Below, one piece after another: positions 42,061-63,637 of a stretch of DNA of 64,000 nt. The stretch lies in the NCBI GenBank assembly GCA_036768485.1, contig JAVLUZ010000154.1, positions 34,999,051 through 35,063,050 on the forward strand, read 5' to 3'. The DNA comes from Mermis nigrescens. Taxonomy: Eukaryota > Nematoda > Enoplea > Mermithida > Mermithidae. The notes beneath the pieces are model-generated. The model searched no databases and was not told the DNA's origin. It saw nothing but the letters and a program-made list of their open reading frames with translations. A program made the position numbers and the translations under genes. The stretch's first letter is position 1; every line of letters begins with the position of its first letter.

Positions 42061-42754
42061 ACTAGCTGAATACAGCTATCTAGCTGACCGCAATTCACGT
42101 TTTTATATGCAACGCATGCTTGCCCTTGCCTTTCCAAGCGTAAAATCACGTCATTTGAATTTAATACGGCGTTCCTGACAAAATATACATCAAAATGCGA
42201 ATGGTATTCAACACAATATACGCAATATATGTAAGTATTTATATGAAAAATTCGTTTATAAAATCAGTAAAGCCGTCGACCGACAAAAAAACGCCAGTAC
42301 ATATTAGTAAATAAGTCACACAATAATATTTTCTAATTATTAGGCTCCTCTGTTTGATCCAGTAAGATATCTTAATTCTGAAACATAAAGAAAATGGTTA
42401 GTAGTTTTTTGTAGGTATTCTGAATATAAAAACGACGTCCAATTATAGAAAGACCGAAATGATCAGTATTCCATGGTCCAGACTAGATAAAATGTGATCC
42501 ACGTCGCCATTATCCGTGCATGGACAGCAGCTGAACTTTTGGGGTCTTGTGGGTAATCAAGAATAGCAACAAAGTCATAAATTCAATTCTGAGGAATGAG
42601 GGTGTAGCGCGGGACATCTTGAATTCTCGGTGTCCGACGCTACATTATGCAGCTGCCAAATTCAAGGGGGTCTGGATGGTGTAAAGCTGGTGAAAATTTC
42701 GAAAAGGAGATGCCGAAGATTAAATTCTAATGGATCCACCGGATTCTAGGGAGG
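42061..42754. other. Anonymous AT-rich sequence
   Basis: No gene or element was recognised. A weak MITE trace with 'GCAGCTGCCAAATTCAAGGGG' occurs near 42647. Confidence 0.4.
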
Positions 42755-42762
42755 ACCCCAAG

Positions 42763-43282
42763 CTTAGGTGGGCGGCACCATCACAGCTCTAGGGGTGCAA
42801 GATTTTTTCAAAGGTTAAAACATGGCCCTAAAAATGGTGGTATGACGAAAAACACTATATTTCAACGTTTCTCGTCGAGCACTATCCATTGGCATCAAAA
42901 CATTGGGATAAAAATTTGAAATATTTTCAAAAATTGAATTCTGGGGGGGTATTTTGGTTTCCGGGGATAGTATTTTGATTTCTGGGGGTTGCATACCATA
43001 GGTGGGCGGCACCAAAGCTCTGGGGGTGCCAGATTTTTCAAAGGTCAAAAAATGGTGGTATGGCGAAAAAAGATCATTTTTCAACGTTTCTCATCGAGAA
43101 CTATCCATTGGCATCAAAAATTTGCGGAAAAAAATTTCAAAAATTGAATTCTGAGGAAGGGGGTATTTTGGTTTCTGGGGTATTTGGTTTCTGGGGGTAT
43201 TCTGGTTTCTGGGGGTGCAAAACCCAAACACCCCAACGCCCAGGTATGGTACATACCCCTCAAACCCCCACGCCCAGGTATG
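42763..43282. mobile_element. hAT-like MITE with a nested copy of its own family
   Basis: The left end CTTAGGTGGGCGGCACCA and right end CACGCCCAGGTATG are flanked by a perfect 8-bp duplication ACCCCAAG (42755-42762 and 43283-43290). The nested copy 42997-43248 splits it close to its right end. Confidence 0.9.
42997..43248. mobile_element. 252-bp MITE nested in 42763-43282
   Basis: It starts CATAGGTGGGCGGCACCA and ends CAACGCCCAGGTATG. Flanks TTGCATAC and GTACATAC match at 6 of 8 positions. The interior shares 'TTTCTCATCGAGAACTATCC' with the other family members. Confidence 0.82.
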
Positions 43283-43290
43283 ACCCCAAG

Positions 43291-44338
43291 CCTACATGTG
43301 GATCCAACCCTCACGTCTTTGTGGTCAAAACTTTCTTAATTTGGTGTGTGATTTAATGGAGGTCCAGGCTGACCCTTTAGGATTCCACTTTCTGCTTTAT
43401 GCGCATGATGTCTTGATCAGGACCGTCGAAAAATGGTATTTCTTTTGTCATGCAACCAATTTGCAGGCTCTTTCGACCACTGAGAATTTCGGAACGTTAG
43501 AATTTAGGCCCTTCCCGTGTGTATCCGTGAAACTTATTGTTTCATCTTATCGAGATAAAGAATAAATGTTATTTTTAATAATTTCTGTCTATTTGGCATT
43601 ATTTTTCAATTGTTTCCGATACAATGAGACTAAAAGTTTTGCTTTTATATGTTGCAATTTAACTATAACGGAATAAGACTATTTCAAGAGAAACAGCTTT
43701 TTCAGCTCAGTTTTCAGCTTTTAAGACGATTTCAAGAGTAGAAACAGCTTTTTCAGCAAAGTTTCATCTATTTTCAAGCATAAATTTTGAAAAATTTTTG
43801 ATGTTTTGTGTCAAATTCTTTGAATACAGGAGATCGAGCAGTAATTCAAGCTTCTAAAAGTTCCGCTTTGATTTCATAAATTTCTGCCGCTTCGCGCCAG
43901 GTCTTCACTAAAATCTAATAGATTTAATGATTTTTTCGAGCAAAATTGTCGAAATTATCGAGTTTTGAAAAAATGCTGCGCCAGAAAGGATTTAAAATAA
44001 AGTAGGCAACTACAAAACACCGAAAAACGCTATTCAGCATACGAAGAGAAAATTTTTATACCTATTTCCGTCTGTTTTTGGAAAACTAGGGGTACTGCTT
44101 CCTCCCTCTTATGAAAATCTTAGATCCACCTCAGATAATAACTGATTATCATGATTAAATACCGTCATTAATTACAATAATAAATCGATTTGCAATTATT
44201 GAACGCAAAAGCCAAAAGCATATAAGACTAGGAAAATTTTTAAAAGATATAAACGACAAAAATATGATAGCTAAAATTTGAAATTTGAAAAAATAAAAAA
44301 ATGAATCGTGCCGGCAAAACGTACATATCTCTGTCTAA
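43291..44338. other. Anonymous region downstream of the Ig-type gene
   Basis: No coding domain was recognised. 43670-43760 has a short duplication ('GAAACAGCTTTTTCAGC'), 43886 carries CCGCTTCGCGCC, and 'GATCCACCTCAG' at about 44130 resembles the right end of a CAGTGGCGGATC MITE. The 3' untranslated region and poly(A) site of the Ig-type gene should lie in the last few hundred bases; I could not fix them. Confidence 0.4.
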
Positions 44339-53820
<9,482 letters not shown>

Positions 53821-53899
53821 TATTCGGCGTTTATATTATAAATCAGTACTATAGCCAAATCGAATTATCTGAATATTGTGGATTATGTAAATAAAGAGA

Positions 53900-54010
53900 T
53901 GAAACGGAAGCGGGAATAGGAGGTTCAATTTGTTGAGAGCCTCACGGGGTGGGCGGCAATCCCCACCACTAGACCAGCGCCGTAATAGTGGCTTTCGCCG
54001 ACGGCTGGTG
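53900..54010 (-). repeat. Possible tRNA-derived short interspersed sequence
   Basis: On the minus strand, TGGTCTAGTGG (53976-53966) fits the RNA polymerase III A box (TRGYNNARNNG), inside a GC-rich tRNA-like block. A weak B-box-like TTGAACCTCC follows about 40 bases later. It does not fold as a tRNA by eye. It lies just upstream of the Ig-type gene, so a promoter-proximal GC-rich patch is an alternative. Confidence 0.35.
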
Positions 54011-54429
54011 TTCTATGTAGAAGTAGAACGCTGTGTACAACCAAAGGCCGAAACATCAATATGATGGGTTATACACAAAAACAAGCGCCTGCGTACGGAG
54101 TACAATCGGTTTGACTTAAGTGTAAGTGCATTGTACTTACAAGTTTCTGTCTTCAGAGAAAAGCTGCTTGCTCAGCGATTTGCATGTTCAAAAACTTACT
54201 TTTTACGAATTACACAATTTCTGTACTGATTGTGTTTGCAAAAGTGTCGGGAATGGTGCATTTATAATCAAATTGTAAACATCTCGGAAAATAAATGCAC
54301 GATTTTAAATCAATTTTTCGCGTACTTTCCATTCGGGTGGGCTGTATTCTGCAATAACTTAAATGCGAAATAATAAAACTGCTTCGAGTATCTACTTTAT
54401 GGAACAAAAAAACGAATATTACTTGGGAT
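54011..54429. other. Upstream region of the Ig-type gene
   Basis: No coding exon could be joined. The minus frame 54210-54407 has Cys residues but stops before its only donor, so I left it out. Confidence 0.4.
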
Positions 54430-54760
54430 TACAGATTATTAAGGATATAAAAGGAGGAGCAGGAAAAAACTACCTATGTATGTATGTATATGCCTAAAGC
54501 CACAAAATTTGTTAAAAATCAGACTTTCTCTAAGCAACGCGAAAAATCGAAGCATATTCTGCGGCCTGCAGACAAAATAAACTATTGAACCAAAATAACG
54601 ATTGAAAAAAGTAGCAAGTTAGCTATTAAGTAGCTATGGGAAAGTAGATGAAGTAAACTAGGAGTGACTTTATAAGCCAATAGAATGAATAACAAACACG
54701 ATACAGTCAAGACAATCAAAGAAATTGTTGGTTTAAAGCAGTAGGAATCGCGTAAGCTTA
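54430..54760. repeat. Inverted relative of 58890-59180
   Basis: 'ATTATTAAGGATATAAAAGG', 'AGACTTTCTCTAAGCAACGC' and AAAATCGAAG, followed by 'TAGCTATTAAGTAGCTATGG', form the reverse complement of 58890-59200. No ends were recognised. Confidence 0.65.
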
Positions 54761-54829
54761 CGTGAAACAGCCTACATGCCTACGCTTGCATGCCCGCAAC
54801 GATTTGTTGCACTAACCTATTGACGCCAG

Positions 54830-56040
54830 AACTTGGACAAAAACTCGACCATTAATTAAAGTTTACCTTAACATTAATTGTCACCTTAAAACAACCATTA
54901 ATTAATGGTCGCGTTAAGTCCGATTTCCAACCTAACGGAACCATTAAAAAAATCGGGTTGCTCGACTGAACCATTAAGCTCGACTTTAAGGGAAGTCTAA
55001 TGGTCGATTTTAATTTTGGTCGCTGGACTCTACCTTATTGCAGCCTTGAATTAAGGCTCAGATTTTAATGTGTACATTAAGACCGGTTGCTCGACTGAAG
55101 CCTTAACGCTCCCATTAAGCGTTTAATGGGTTCTTTAAGGTAAATTGTGTTGCTGGGCTTGACCTCAACGACTTTAATGGTTTTGTTAAGGTAAATTCCC
55201 TAAGGTAGGTTGGAGCTACCTTAACAAACTCAATGATTACATTTCACACTCTAAAAGTAAAGCTTCTTTCATTATTTTCATATTTAATAATGTGATACAT
55301 GCTCGTCGATCCATTGTCAAATAAATTCCTCTGGTTTATCTTAATGGCAATAAATTTTAATAAAGATTTTATACGAGAACGAGTTTTTACAGTTGGCTTC
55401 TTCATTTTCTTTAGCTGATGCCGAAAATGCGCTAAAATCAAAATGGTATTTCCCTATTTATATTTCTCTATTTTTTCAATTTCCATATCATCACAAACAA
55501 CCAACTATGTTTTACCCAAACCAACGAGCGTTTTCATTTATTTTCCTCATTAAGTGTATCGCTGTCACTGCAATCCATTATCGGACGAATTTGAACCAAC
55601 ACTAAAAGTCAAGCAGTAAAAGAGTAAAATATAAGAAAATTCGAATTTTCAAAGACTATGGTTCTCAAACTTTTATATTTATTTTAACCAAAAGATTAAA
55701 ATTCTCGTGAATTACCTGTGAACCTTAACTTAACCATTAAACTTCCCTTAATGCAACCATTTAGCTTACCTTAACGCTACCATTAGATAGTTCTTGACGC
55801 AGCCATTAATGCTTTCTTTAATGGTACCTTAAACTTCCCTTAGCAAATGCTCGACCATTAATAAACGGTCTAGTCGAGCAACCAGATTTTAATGAACCTT
55901 AACGAAACCATTAGTTGAGGTTTTACCTCAACGTTAATGATTCCGTTAAGGGAATCTTAATAGTCGTTGGCGTTAAGGTAAAGTCGAGCAACCGGCCGAC
56001 CATTAAAAGTTAATTTTTAATGGTTAGCCTTTATTAAGGG
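54830..56040. repeat. Low-complexity element rich in CCATTAA/TTAAGG words
   Basis: Blocks at 54840-55230 and 55720-56040 are built from ACCATTAA, CTTAAC, TTAATGGT and GGTCGAGCAACC words in both orientations. About 490 bp of ordinary AT-rich sequence lies between. GTCGAGCAACCGG-type words occur on both sides. It is probably one element with repetitive inverted ends; the termini are not resolved. Confidence 0.6.
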
Positions 56041-56158
56041 GCGAAAAGCAAGTATCCGCCAACCTCCTTAGCTGAATCCTGCATACATACTATGTGCATC
56101 AGTTTACCCAAGGAATTAAATTTCATGAGACTTCGTCTGTGGAAAGCAACTGAGGAGT

Positions 56159-57010
56159 AACTTAAGAATATGGTACTTTCAGAATACTAAGAAATAAACT
56201 TCAGAAAAGCGAATTTTTTCGCTCAGTACCATGTTGAAAGAAAGCGCGGAAAAAAATTTCATCCGTCTGTGATCAGTATTACTAAAGCTATGGGTTTCGT
56301 TAATTAGCCTCTTCTCGTCCTAAGCAAGCATCTTCTCGACCTAGGTATTTGAAGTTTCAAACAGCTGAATGCAGAATCACATGCAGATACCCAATTAATG
56401 TCGACCTAAGCATCTATACATCGACCTAAGCATCTATACATCGACCTAAGAATCTATACATCGACCTAAGCATCTATACATCGACCTAAGTATCTATACA
56501 TCGATCTAAGCATCTATACATCGACCTAAGCATCTATACATCGACCTGAGCGGGAGCGACCTCGACCTAAGCAGCTTAAAACACCTTTTCAAATATACTA
56601 AGCCTAAGCCTAAGTATAATAGAAGCAAAAACTTAGATTTTTGTATATGTATCTTGTCAAGTAAAACCGAAAAAAACATGCAAAAATATGAAATTTTTTT
56701 GAGTTTTTTTAAAATTTCAAACAGCTTTTTGCGCATTTTTTCTTTCTTCTCCTTCATTGCTATGCTTCCTCCCGTAATTTCAGCCATTATTATTCATTTC
56801 TGACAAATGTGTAAGTCCTTGGATCGAGCCGTTTAATCGTCCCACCCAACAGTCACATAGAGAGTTGCCTGCAACTTTGCAAGTATGGCTCAGATTTTCA
56901 CCGAATTTTTTTCCGCGCTTCAATTTATCATGTTCTACCATTTTGGCAAAAAAATTTTGGCATTCCATATTCGTTTTGCACCTTTTCTAAAAGTACCATA
57001 TTCTTAAGTT
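56159..57010. mobile_element. 852-bp TTAA-type non-autonomous element
   Basis: Inverted ends AACTTAAGAATATGGTACTT at 56159 and the complement ending at 57010. If the target is TTAA (56162-56165 and 57004-57007), the ends begin GAATATGGTACTTT, as in piggyBac-like elements, though the usual CCC start is missing. It contains a 20-bp minisatellite. A decayed copy is at 12778-13608. No transposase was found. Confidence 0.8.
56400..56545. repeat. 20-bp minisatellite (TCGACCTAAGCATCTATACA)
   Basis: About seven near-identical 20-bp units with point changes, more homogeneous than the sister array at 13024-13155. Confidence 0.95.
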
Positions 57011-57836
57011 TAGCCAGCAACGGAATGTCTTTTAGGTTTTAGCGACAAAGATGGTTTCAAGGAGCCGACAGTAACACAATTTAGTATTATAATTTTCCCC
57101 AACTTTGTCGATAGCTGACACTTTTACGATTGAATATTTAAATTGTTTTGGCAATCGAATAACATGAACTCAAGAATTGACAATCGTATAAGCGCTTCGT
57201 GCAATTGGCTTTTAATTCACTAGAATTCTATTGTTACATTAAGTTTGGTGCATTTATGTATAATCAGCTTACATACGTACATCAAATGTAATTAAGATTG
57301 ATAAATCGGAGAAAATGAAACAAGCGACCGCACACTACATAATTTTTTGATAAAATGAGCTTTAGTAAGCTAAACATGTAAACTGTGGGAGAAAAAGGAT
57401 GGTTTGAAATGTTACACTAAAAATTAAATTCAGAAAGGAGAAAGCAAGCTCAAAGTATTCCACCTCAAAATCCTGTCACGAAACATCGCAAATTATTTAA
57501 CAATTATTATTTCACTGTTGTATGCATGTCTATCGTTTTGCGATAAAAATGGTTTATGATTAATAACATATGCGAATAAGAATGCGCATGTTGATATGCA
57601 CGTACAAGAAAATTTAATGAGAATTTAGCTTGCATAATTCATGCGTGAGTGTATGTAACAAAGCTCAAAAATCAGTCAACAGTATCAACCTTTCTTACTG
57701 AAAAGTCAATTGCTAACCTTCAACAACCTACGTCAATGATCAAATTTCGCTCTCAATCAAGTCCAGTGACCTACTGATCATACGACCCACGAACTGATTT
57801 ATCAGTTTTACACGACATCTCCTTTTAACCTTTCAC
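57011..57836. other. Anonymous AT-rich sequence
   Basis: Nothing was recognised on either strand. Confidence 0.45.
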
Positions 57837-58004
57837 TATAGTCTGATTCACATAACTTCGTGCATAAATTCTGAGGATTTTCAACGACAGCAAGCCGAGG
57901 GTCACGATAATTATATATCAGATCGATGCTATAATCGCAATCTGTCAGCTTATTGTCGGAGATATGTAGTTTTAAAATTTATGACCAAAGTTGTGTGAAA
58001 CATA
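57837..58004. mobile_element. 168-bp MITE of the TATAGTCTG family
   Basis: It starts TATAGTCTGATTCACATAAC and ends TTGTGTGAAACATA. It matches 8888-9034 along its length, with a 20-bp insertion. Confidence 0.7.
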
Positions 58005-58058
58005 CTTCAGTTTTTTATCAATCACGATGGGCAGCAAGTCAGCGTTACAACTTGCAAG

Positions 58059-58305
58059 CATACGTGGGCAGCAAGAAGATTCTGGGGGAGTGCAAGATTT
58101 TTTGAAGGTCAAAAAATGGCCTTAAAATGGTGGTATGGCGATAAAAACACCATTTTTCGACGTTTCTCATCAAGCACTATCCATTGGCATCAAAAAATTT
58201 CGAAAAAAAACGAAAAAAAATTTTCAAAAATTGAATTCTGGGGGTATTTTGATTTCTGTGGGGGGTTATTTTGGTTTAAAACCCCTTCCCCCACGCCCAG
58301 GTGTG
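58059..58305. mobile_element. 247-bp hAT-like MITE (CATACGTGGGCAGCA family)
   Basis: It starts CATACGTGGGCAGC and ends CACGCCCAGGTGTG. A perfect 8-bp duplication CTTGCAAG flanks it (58051-58058 and 58306-58313). The two small frames inside are repeat-derived. Confidence 0.93.
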
Positions 58306-58394
58306 CTTGCAAGTAGTTCACAAAAAGGATGCATTTCAGATTGTGTTTATACACTCTTAGGTGAAGCATTGAAAATTGTTTAATAAAGGTTGCA

Positions 58395-59250
58395 TTTCAC
58401 ATAGGCCGCAAAGTATACTTTGATTTTTTGCGTTGCATAGTGAAAGTCTGATTTTTGACAGATTTTGCGATTTTAGGCATATCAAATAGGTAGCTATTTC
58501 TTAACTAGCAAAGAAAAATGCTCCGATGGAACAAAAAAGGTAAATATACTCGTACTTGGAATTGTGGATTATTAAGGATGTAAAAGGAGGGGACTAGGAA
58601 AAATCTACCTAAGGTCGCAAAATCTGCTAAAAATCATACTTTCTCTAAGCAACGCAAAAAATCGAAGTAATGTATAAACGAAATCTCTAATGTTTATTTT
58701 TTAAAATTGCTGGCAAGTCGCAACGCTGACTAGCTTCGTATCCTGATTGATAGAAAACTAAGTGGTATTGTATTTGAAGTTGTTTTATTTTGTTATGAGC
58801 ATTATAGCAAGCAAAGCAGGGGCCGATTGATTAGTGCACACAATCGTTACAGGCATGCTAGTGTATCTACAGTATGTTTAAAGTCAACTTACGCGTTTCC
58901 TACTGTTTTAAACCAACCATGTCTCCAATTGTCTTCGATGTTTGCTTTTTCATTCAATTGACTTAGAAAGACTGTTAGTTTACTCAATATCATTTCCCAT
59001 AGCTACTGAATAGCTAACGTGCTGCTTTTTCAATCATTTTTATGGTTAAATATTTATTTCAATCTGTTGGCCGCAGAATATACTTCGATTTTTTGCGTTG
59101 CTTAGAGAAAGTCTGATTTTTAGCAGATTTTGCGACTTTAGGTAGATTTTTCCTGGTCCCCTCCTTTTACATCCTTAATAATCCACAATTCCAAGTACGA
59201 GTATATTTATCTTTTTTGTTCCATCGGAGCATTTTTCTTTGCTATTACCC
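58395..59250. repeat. Large inverted repeat (arms about 58495-58672 and 59078-59250)
   Basis: The arms of about 170 bp are closely similar; both contain 'AATATACTCGTACTTGGAAT' and 'GATTATTAAGGATGTAAAAG' in opposite orientation. The spacer is about 400 bp. A third, partial copy of the arm core is at 58400-58475. A family member is at 54430-54760. Confidence 0.8.
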
Positions 59251-59480
59251 TACTTTTAATTAGCATGATTTGAGTACATCAGTCAGTAAACACATACAGT
59301 AACATGCTACAATAATGACAGCTGTCCAAGAACGCGGAAAACAATATTGTTCTTAACATCAGCATTATCAGCATTATCCTTTTTAAACAAGACATCCTTA
59401 CATTATTTAAACAGATCAAAGTTATTCAGCATAAACTTCACGCAAATATCAAGTAAAGGAACACTAACGCTCAGATTTGG
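59170..59480. repeat. Direct repeat copy 1 (partner 61917-62215)
   Basis: 'ACCCTACTTTTAATTAGCAT', 'GTAACATGC', 'AGAACGCGG' and 'CAATATTGTTCTTAACATC' recur in order at 61917-62215. The pair flanks the 'TTTACAC' repeat. Confidence 0.85.
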
Positions 59481-59639
59481 AAGTAAAATAAATTTGTAGT
59501 ATAAACTACATATTAACAACAAATGAATAGTGCATACTTTACTCAACTACCAGGTGTAGGGAAAACTAACAGTCAGATTCCCAATTCTTATTTTGCGTAG
59601 AACATTTTGAAAAAATTAAGCTTCCGCAAGGCTCTAGAA

Positions 59640-61910
59640 CTAAAGTTAATATGCAGTGTAAACATTACACAACCACAGAGTGTAAAGAACATTTCAGTCG
59701 GATACGTAATTCTGATATTACTCTGATATCACGATCAACATTTATAAAAAAATAAGTCTCCACAATGGCCCAAGGACAAATAAATATCACATGTAAACCA
59801 CTTTACACCACTGTTGTGTGCAAACAAACTGGCGTATCACATTTGGTTTCTGGTTCATTTTTAGACTTGAGATTGTGTCCAGACTCATAACCCAGAATTT
59901 GACAGAAGAAAAACAAGACAGAAACACGTTTAACTCCCCCATTTGTTTGACTTTACACCTCCCGAAAAAGCTAAATACTGATGTAAACAAACGCAATTCG
60001 CTGTGACGCGTACCCCTTAGAAAGTACTTCATTTTTATCCTATTCGACCTCGCCCGACTTCTGAACATAGAAAGTGGCGAACAAAAAATGTACAAACACG
60101 TATTTTCCACTGTCCACCACATTGTAAACTTAAAAAATTTGAACCTAACGCCACATTGAATGTAAATAAATTCGGTTCGGGCCAGTTTGTTGCCCTTTGA
60201 TTGTAGTAGGTTTGTATGTGCCAAACTTATGTTCCGCAAAATATTGGATATGATTAACCAATCAAAATACGATAAAAACCTGTTTTTTTCGCCCACTTTA
60301 CACCTCAGATTTCGAACTTTACACCCCAAAAACAACTCAATATTACGTTTTTTGAACGCGGCTTGCTTCGACGTGTAGCCATTAGAAGTTACTTTATTTC
60401 TATTTCATTCAATTCATCCCAACTCATAACCGAAAAAGTTTGCAGAGAAATCTTAGACAAAATCTGTTTTTTTTACTCATCCACTAGAGTGTAAAGTTTA
60501 AAACCCTGTTACTAAGTGCGTATTGATTGTAGAAAAGTTTGCTGGTAAGCACAAGATAGCCATTGATACGTAGTACATATCTGTCAGAAGAAATTTCCTA
60601 AAACTCATAAACGGAGTTGTTGGCAGACATAAACAAGTCGAAAACTCGGCCAAAATGTGTCTTTTCACCCCCAGATTTTCGCACTCTTCACACTCCCATT
60701 CGAGAACTGATGCGAAATTTTAAAAAACAAAAAAGTGCTATCTGCAGAACCTAAATAGATGAATAAGTCAAATAAAGTGCATGGTTTTGCGGAAAGAATT
60801 AAAAAAATGAAAAAGTCAGCATTCAGAAGATTCGAAACATCATTCTTTTCTTAAGACGGCATCCGATAACGGAGTTGTCAACCGCTGCGCTAACTCGACA
60901 TATCGGAAGATTCCAGCTTGATTATACTATTTTGAAAAATATTCATCATTCTACTGAAGTTTAAAAATAGTGCATTTATGATGATAAAAATAATTATTTA
61001 TTAAAGACGAGTCAAAAACCTCTGAAATAAGAAAAATCTGATCAAACAATATGCAATACGGAGTTATCTACCGGCATTAAAAAATAGATGTAGGTATAAT
61101 TCAAAGTTCACCTCTTCTTACCTCAACAAACACTGGCTGTAGAAAAGTTTAAAGGTCAGATTCGTTATACTGACCTTACGGAGAACATTTTTAAAAAAAT
61201 TCATCATCTACGACGCTCTGGGCGCAAAAATGCTTCTCGGTGTAAACTTTACACTTGTGCTAATACCGCAATTTTGGGTGTATAGAAACAAAATAAGCCG
61301 GGATCTGTAACGCTAAGGTCAGGGCACCTTTCAAGCATAATTAGCATGTTCCGCCCACTTAGCTGAGTAGTTGAAGAAATATCGTTTTTCGTCTCGAACC
61401 CTTTACACTAAAACGATAACAGATAAAGAAATATTTCATTATAAGAGAAAACAAAAAATTTAGTTTTGAGATTTTGTAACTTTCTACATTATAAAAATGA
61501 TTGGACTGCACAGAAACCAAAATTGAGTTATATAAGCTGAAGGACACGCAAAGAGTAAAAAACACGTATACTTTACACTTTTGTGCAACAACCATCGAGT
61601 GTAAAGAAAATTCAAAGGTCAGATTCGTAATCTACAGCTCGGGGGCAACATTTTGAAAAAATTGGCCCTCCGCAAATTATGTGATTTTCCGGTTTACACT
61701 TTACAAGCTCATTGCTAACTCGGTATTGAGTGTAAACAAAAAAAAGACCGACACCGAATTTTTTAATTATCCATCGATTAAAAAAACCGCACCTCCCAGA
61801 TGTGTGCCGTTATAGCTGTGAGGAGGGGGAACACATTTCGCACTCGCTGTGATAAACATATAAGAAAAAAGGAGGCCAAGTATATTATAGGTAGCGCTAT
61901 CGCGCTACCT
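59640..61910. mobile_element. Second copy of the 'TTTACACTC' repeat family
   Basis: It is colinear with 40700-41815: 'GACAGAAACACGTTTA', 'GACTTTACACCTC', 'TAGAAAGTAC', 'CCACATTGTAAACTT' and the closing CAAGTATATTATAGGTAGCG. GTGTAAA/TTTACAC words recur through it. The 182-residue minus frame 59787-60335 is open but has no domain and is broken in the other copy, so I treat it as chance. Confidence 0.65.
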
Positions 61911-61916
61911 ACGATC

Positions 61917-62215
61917 TTCTCCTTTTACATCCTTGATAATCAGTAATCCCAAAGTATCGTCTTATTTGTTCCATCAAGCGTTTTTCTTTGTTAGTACCCT
62001 ACTTTTAATTAGCATGATTTGAGTAAATCAGTCACTTAACACATACGGTAACATGCCACAATAATGACAGCAGTCCAAGAACGCGGACAACAATATTGTT
62101 CTGACATCAGCATTATCTTTTTGAAACAAGACAACTTCACCTTATTTGAACAGATCAAATGTTTTCAGCTTAGATTGTACGCAATTACTGGGTGGAACAC
62201 TTACACTAAGATTCG
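61917..62215. repeat. Direct repeat copy 2
   Basis: It is the partner of 59170-59480, with many substitutions and small indels. The two copies could mark a 2.7-kb tandem duplication or, less likely, be decayed long terminal repeats. Confidence 0.8.
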
Positions 62216-62221
62216 TAATCC

Positions 62222-62656
62222 TGGGCCTGGTGTTGTGAAACAGGAGAAGTTAATTTCTCCAAGCGAAGTTAGGGTGTCCGGAGAGTTATAACTTCTCCGG
62301 AGAGCTTTTTCGCCAAAAAACTTAACGAATGGAGCTGGAGAAGTTCAACTTCTTTTAAGATCCGAGTGTGAAAGATAGCTAAATGAGTTTACGTAACATA
62401 ACTATGTGTCGGTAAAGTTTGAATCATACATCATGCATAGGTGGGACCGAAATTGGACAAAAAAGCTCAAAAATAAAAATTTTGACGTTATTTTGACCAA
62501 AAAAAGCTTAAAATGAAAGTTGGGGTTGTTTCGGCCAAAAAGGCTTATAAAAATGGAATTGGCTCATTTTACGTTTTTTATGCCTTTTTCGGCACGTCTT
62601 TGCAGAACTTTTTCTATCGCATGAACAGTTTACCTTGGCAAACTTGTAACTATTAG
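62222..62656. repeat. Fragment with GGGCCTGG..GTGAAACAGG end and CTTCTCC palindromes
   Basis: GGGCCTGGTGTTGTGAAACA (62222) resembles a PIF/Harbinger-type MITE end. AACTTCTCCGGAGAG and GGAGAAGTT motifs form short palindromes (62230-62350). Confidence 0.45.
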
Positions 62657-63637
62657 CAGCCGGTTTTACAAAGCAGTCTAATTCGAGTTAGCCGGCCAAC
62701 TTTTAATGTGACTCGCAAGGTTGACTGCTAACTATTTTAATACCGTTTCACAAAGCAGTCTAACTTTTGGGCGGTCTCCAAACAAATAGCAGACTAACTT
62801 TTTTGAGACAGGCAAAAATCTAGTTTGACCAAGCTGTTTCACAAAGCGGTCTAACTTAGTTAGCAGGCTAACTTCCACTCAAAAACAGCATCAAAAAGTT
62901 AGACTGGTCAAAGAGGAGTCTAACTCATGGTCTAACTTTTAGTATTGTGTGAAACATATTGTTTTAAAACATGCTGTGTCCTTATGTACGATAAATTTTG
63001 CATGATTATCTTGTTTTTACTGACAGCATTTTTGTACTGAAAACCATCTTTCACAAAAAAGTTTTGAAAATTTTAGAAATGTTACGAAATCTTTGCCGGT
63101 TGTACGTTAAACGATTGTAGGATTGACTTAAAATAAAATAATGATGGTGGTATTGAACATAGTAATTAAATAGCAAAGAAAATTTAACTATCCGAAATTA
63201 TATTACGGCAGTCTTATTGCTACCTAATTTGGTATTCAAGAGTCATTTTCGCCTTCATTTATTTTTTAATGAAATATTTTTAGAAAATATTTCTCAAAAA
63301 GTAAAAATTCTGGGTGCAAAGTAGAAGTAACAAATTTCACTAACAAAATATGCATTTTTTAATGTGTGAAACAGTGTTGATGCAAACCGTTTTTTCTATA
63401 AGATGCCAAGATAGTCCAGGCGCGAACAAAGTTAGCTCAATGCGAAATTAGCCAGGGTGAGGCATAAATATAGCCTAGGCTGGTCTGAAGAAGGTTAGAC
63501 CAGGCTCAACTTCGACCGAGAGTTAGACTGCTTTGTGAAATCGAATTTCTGGTTTCACAAAGCAGTCTTAGCTCGGCTAACGTAGTCTAACTCGAGTTAG
63601 CCGGCTCAAAGTTAGTCCCCGTTGTGAAACCGGCCCC
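62657..63637. mobile_element. Harbinger-like MITE with CCGGTTTCACAA ends
   Basis: The left end CAGCCGGTTTTACAAAGCAG and the right end TTGTGAAACCGGCCCC (63637) are inverted. Both are followed inward by TCTAACTCGAGTTAGCCGGC (62684 and 63586, approximate). GTTTCACAAAGCAGTCTAAC recurs at 62745, 62828 and 63552, giving nested partial ends. No coding sequence and no clear 3-bp target were found. Confidence 0.65.

Noticed and set aside
53966..53976. tRNA gene
   Set aside because: An A-box-like motif is present, but no cloverleaf or good B box was seen. It is kept only as a weak SINE-like candidate.
59787..60335. 182-residue minus-strand open frame
   Set aside because: It has no domain or signal. 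It lies in a dispersed repeat whose other copy (40700-41220) does not keep the frame, and the recurring GTGTAAA word explains its Cys-Lys-Val echoes.
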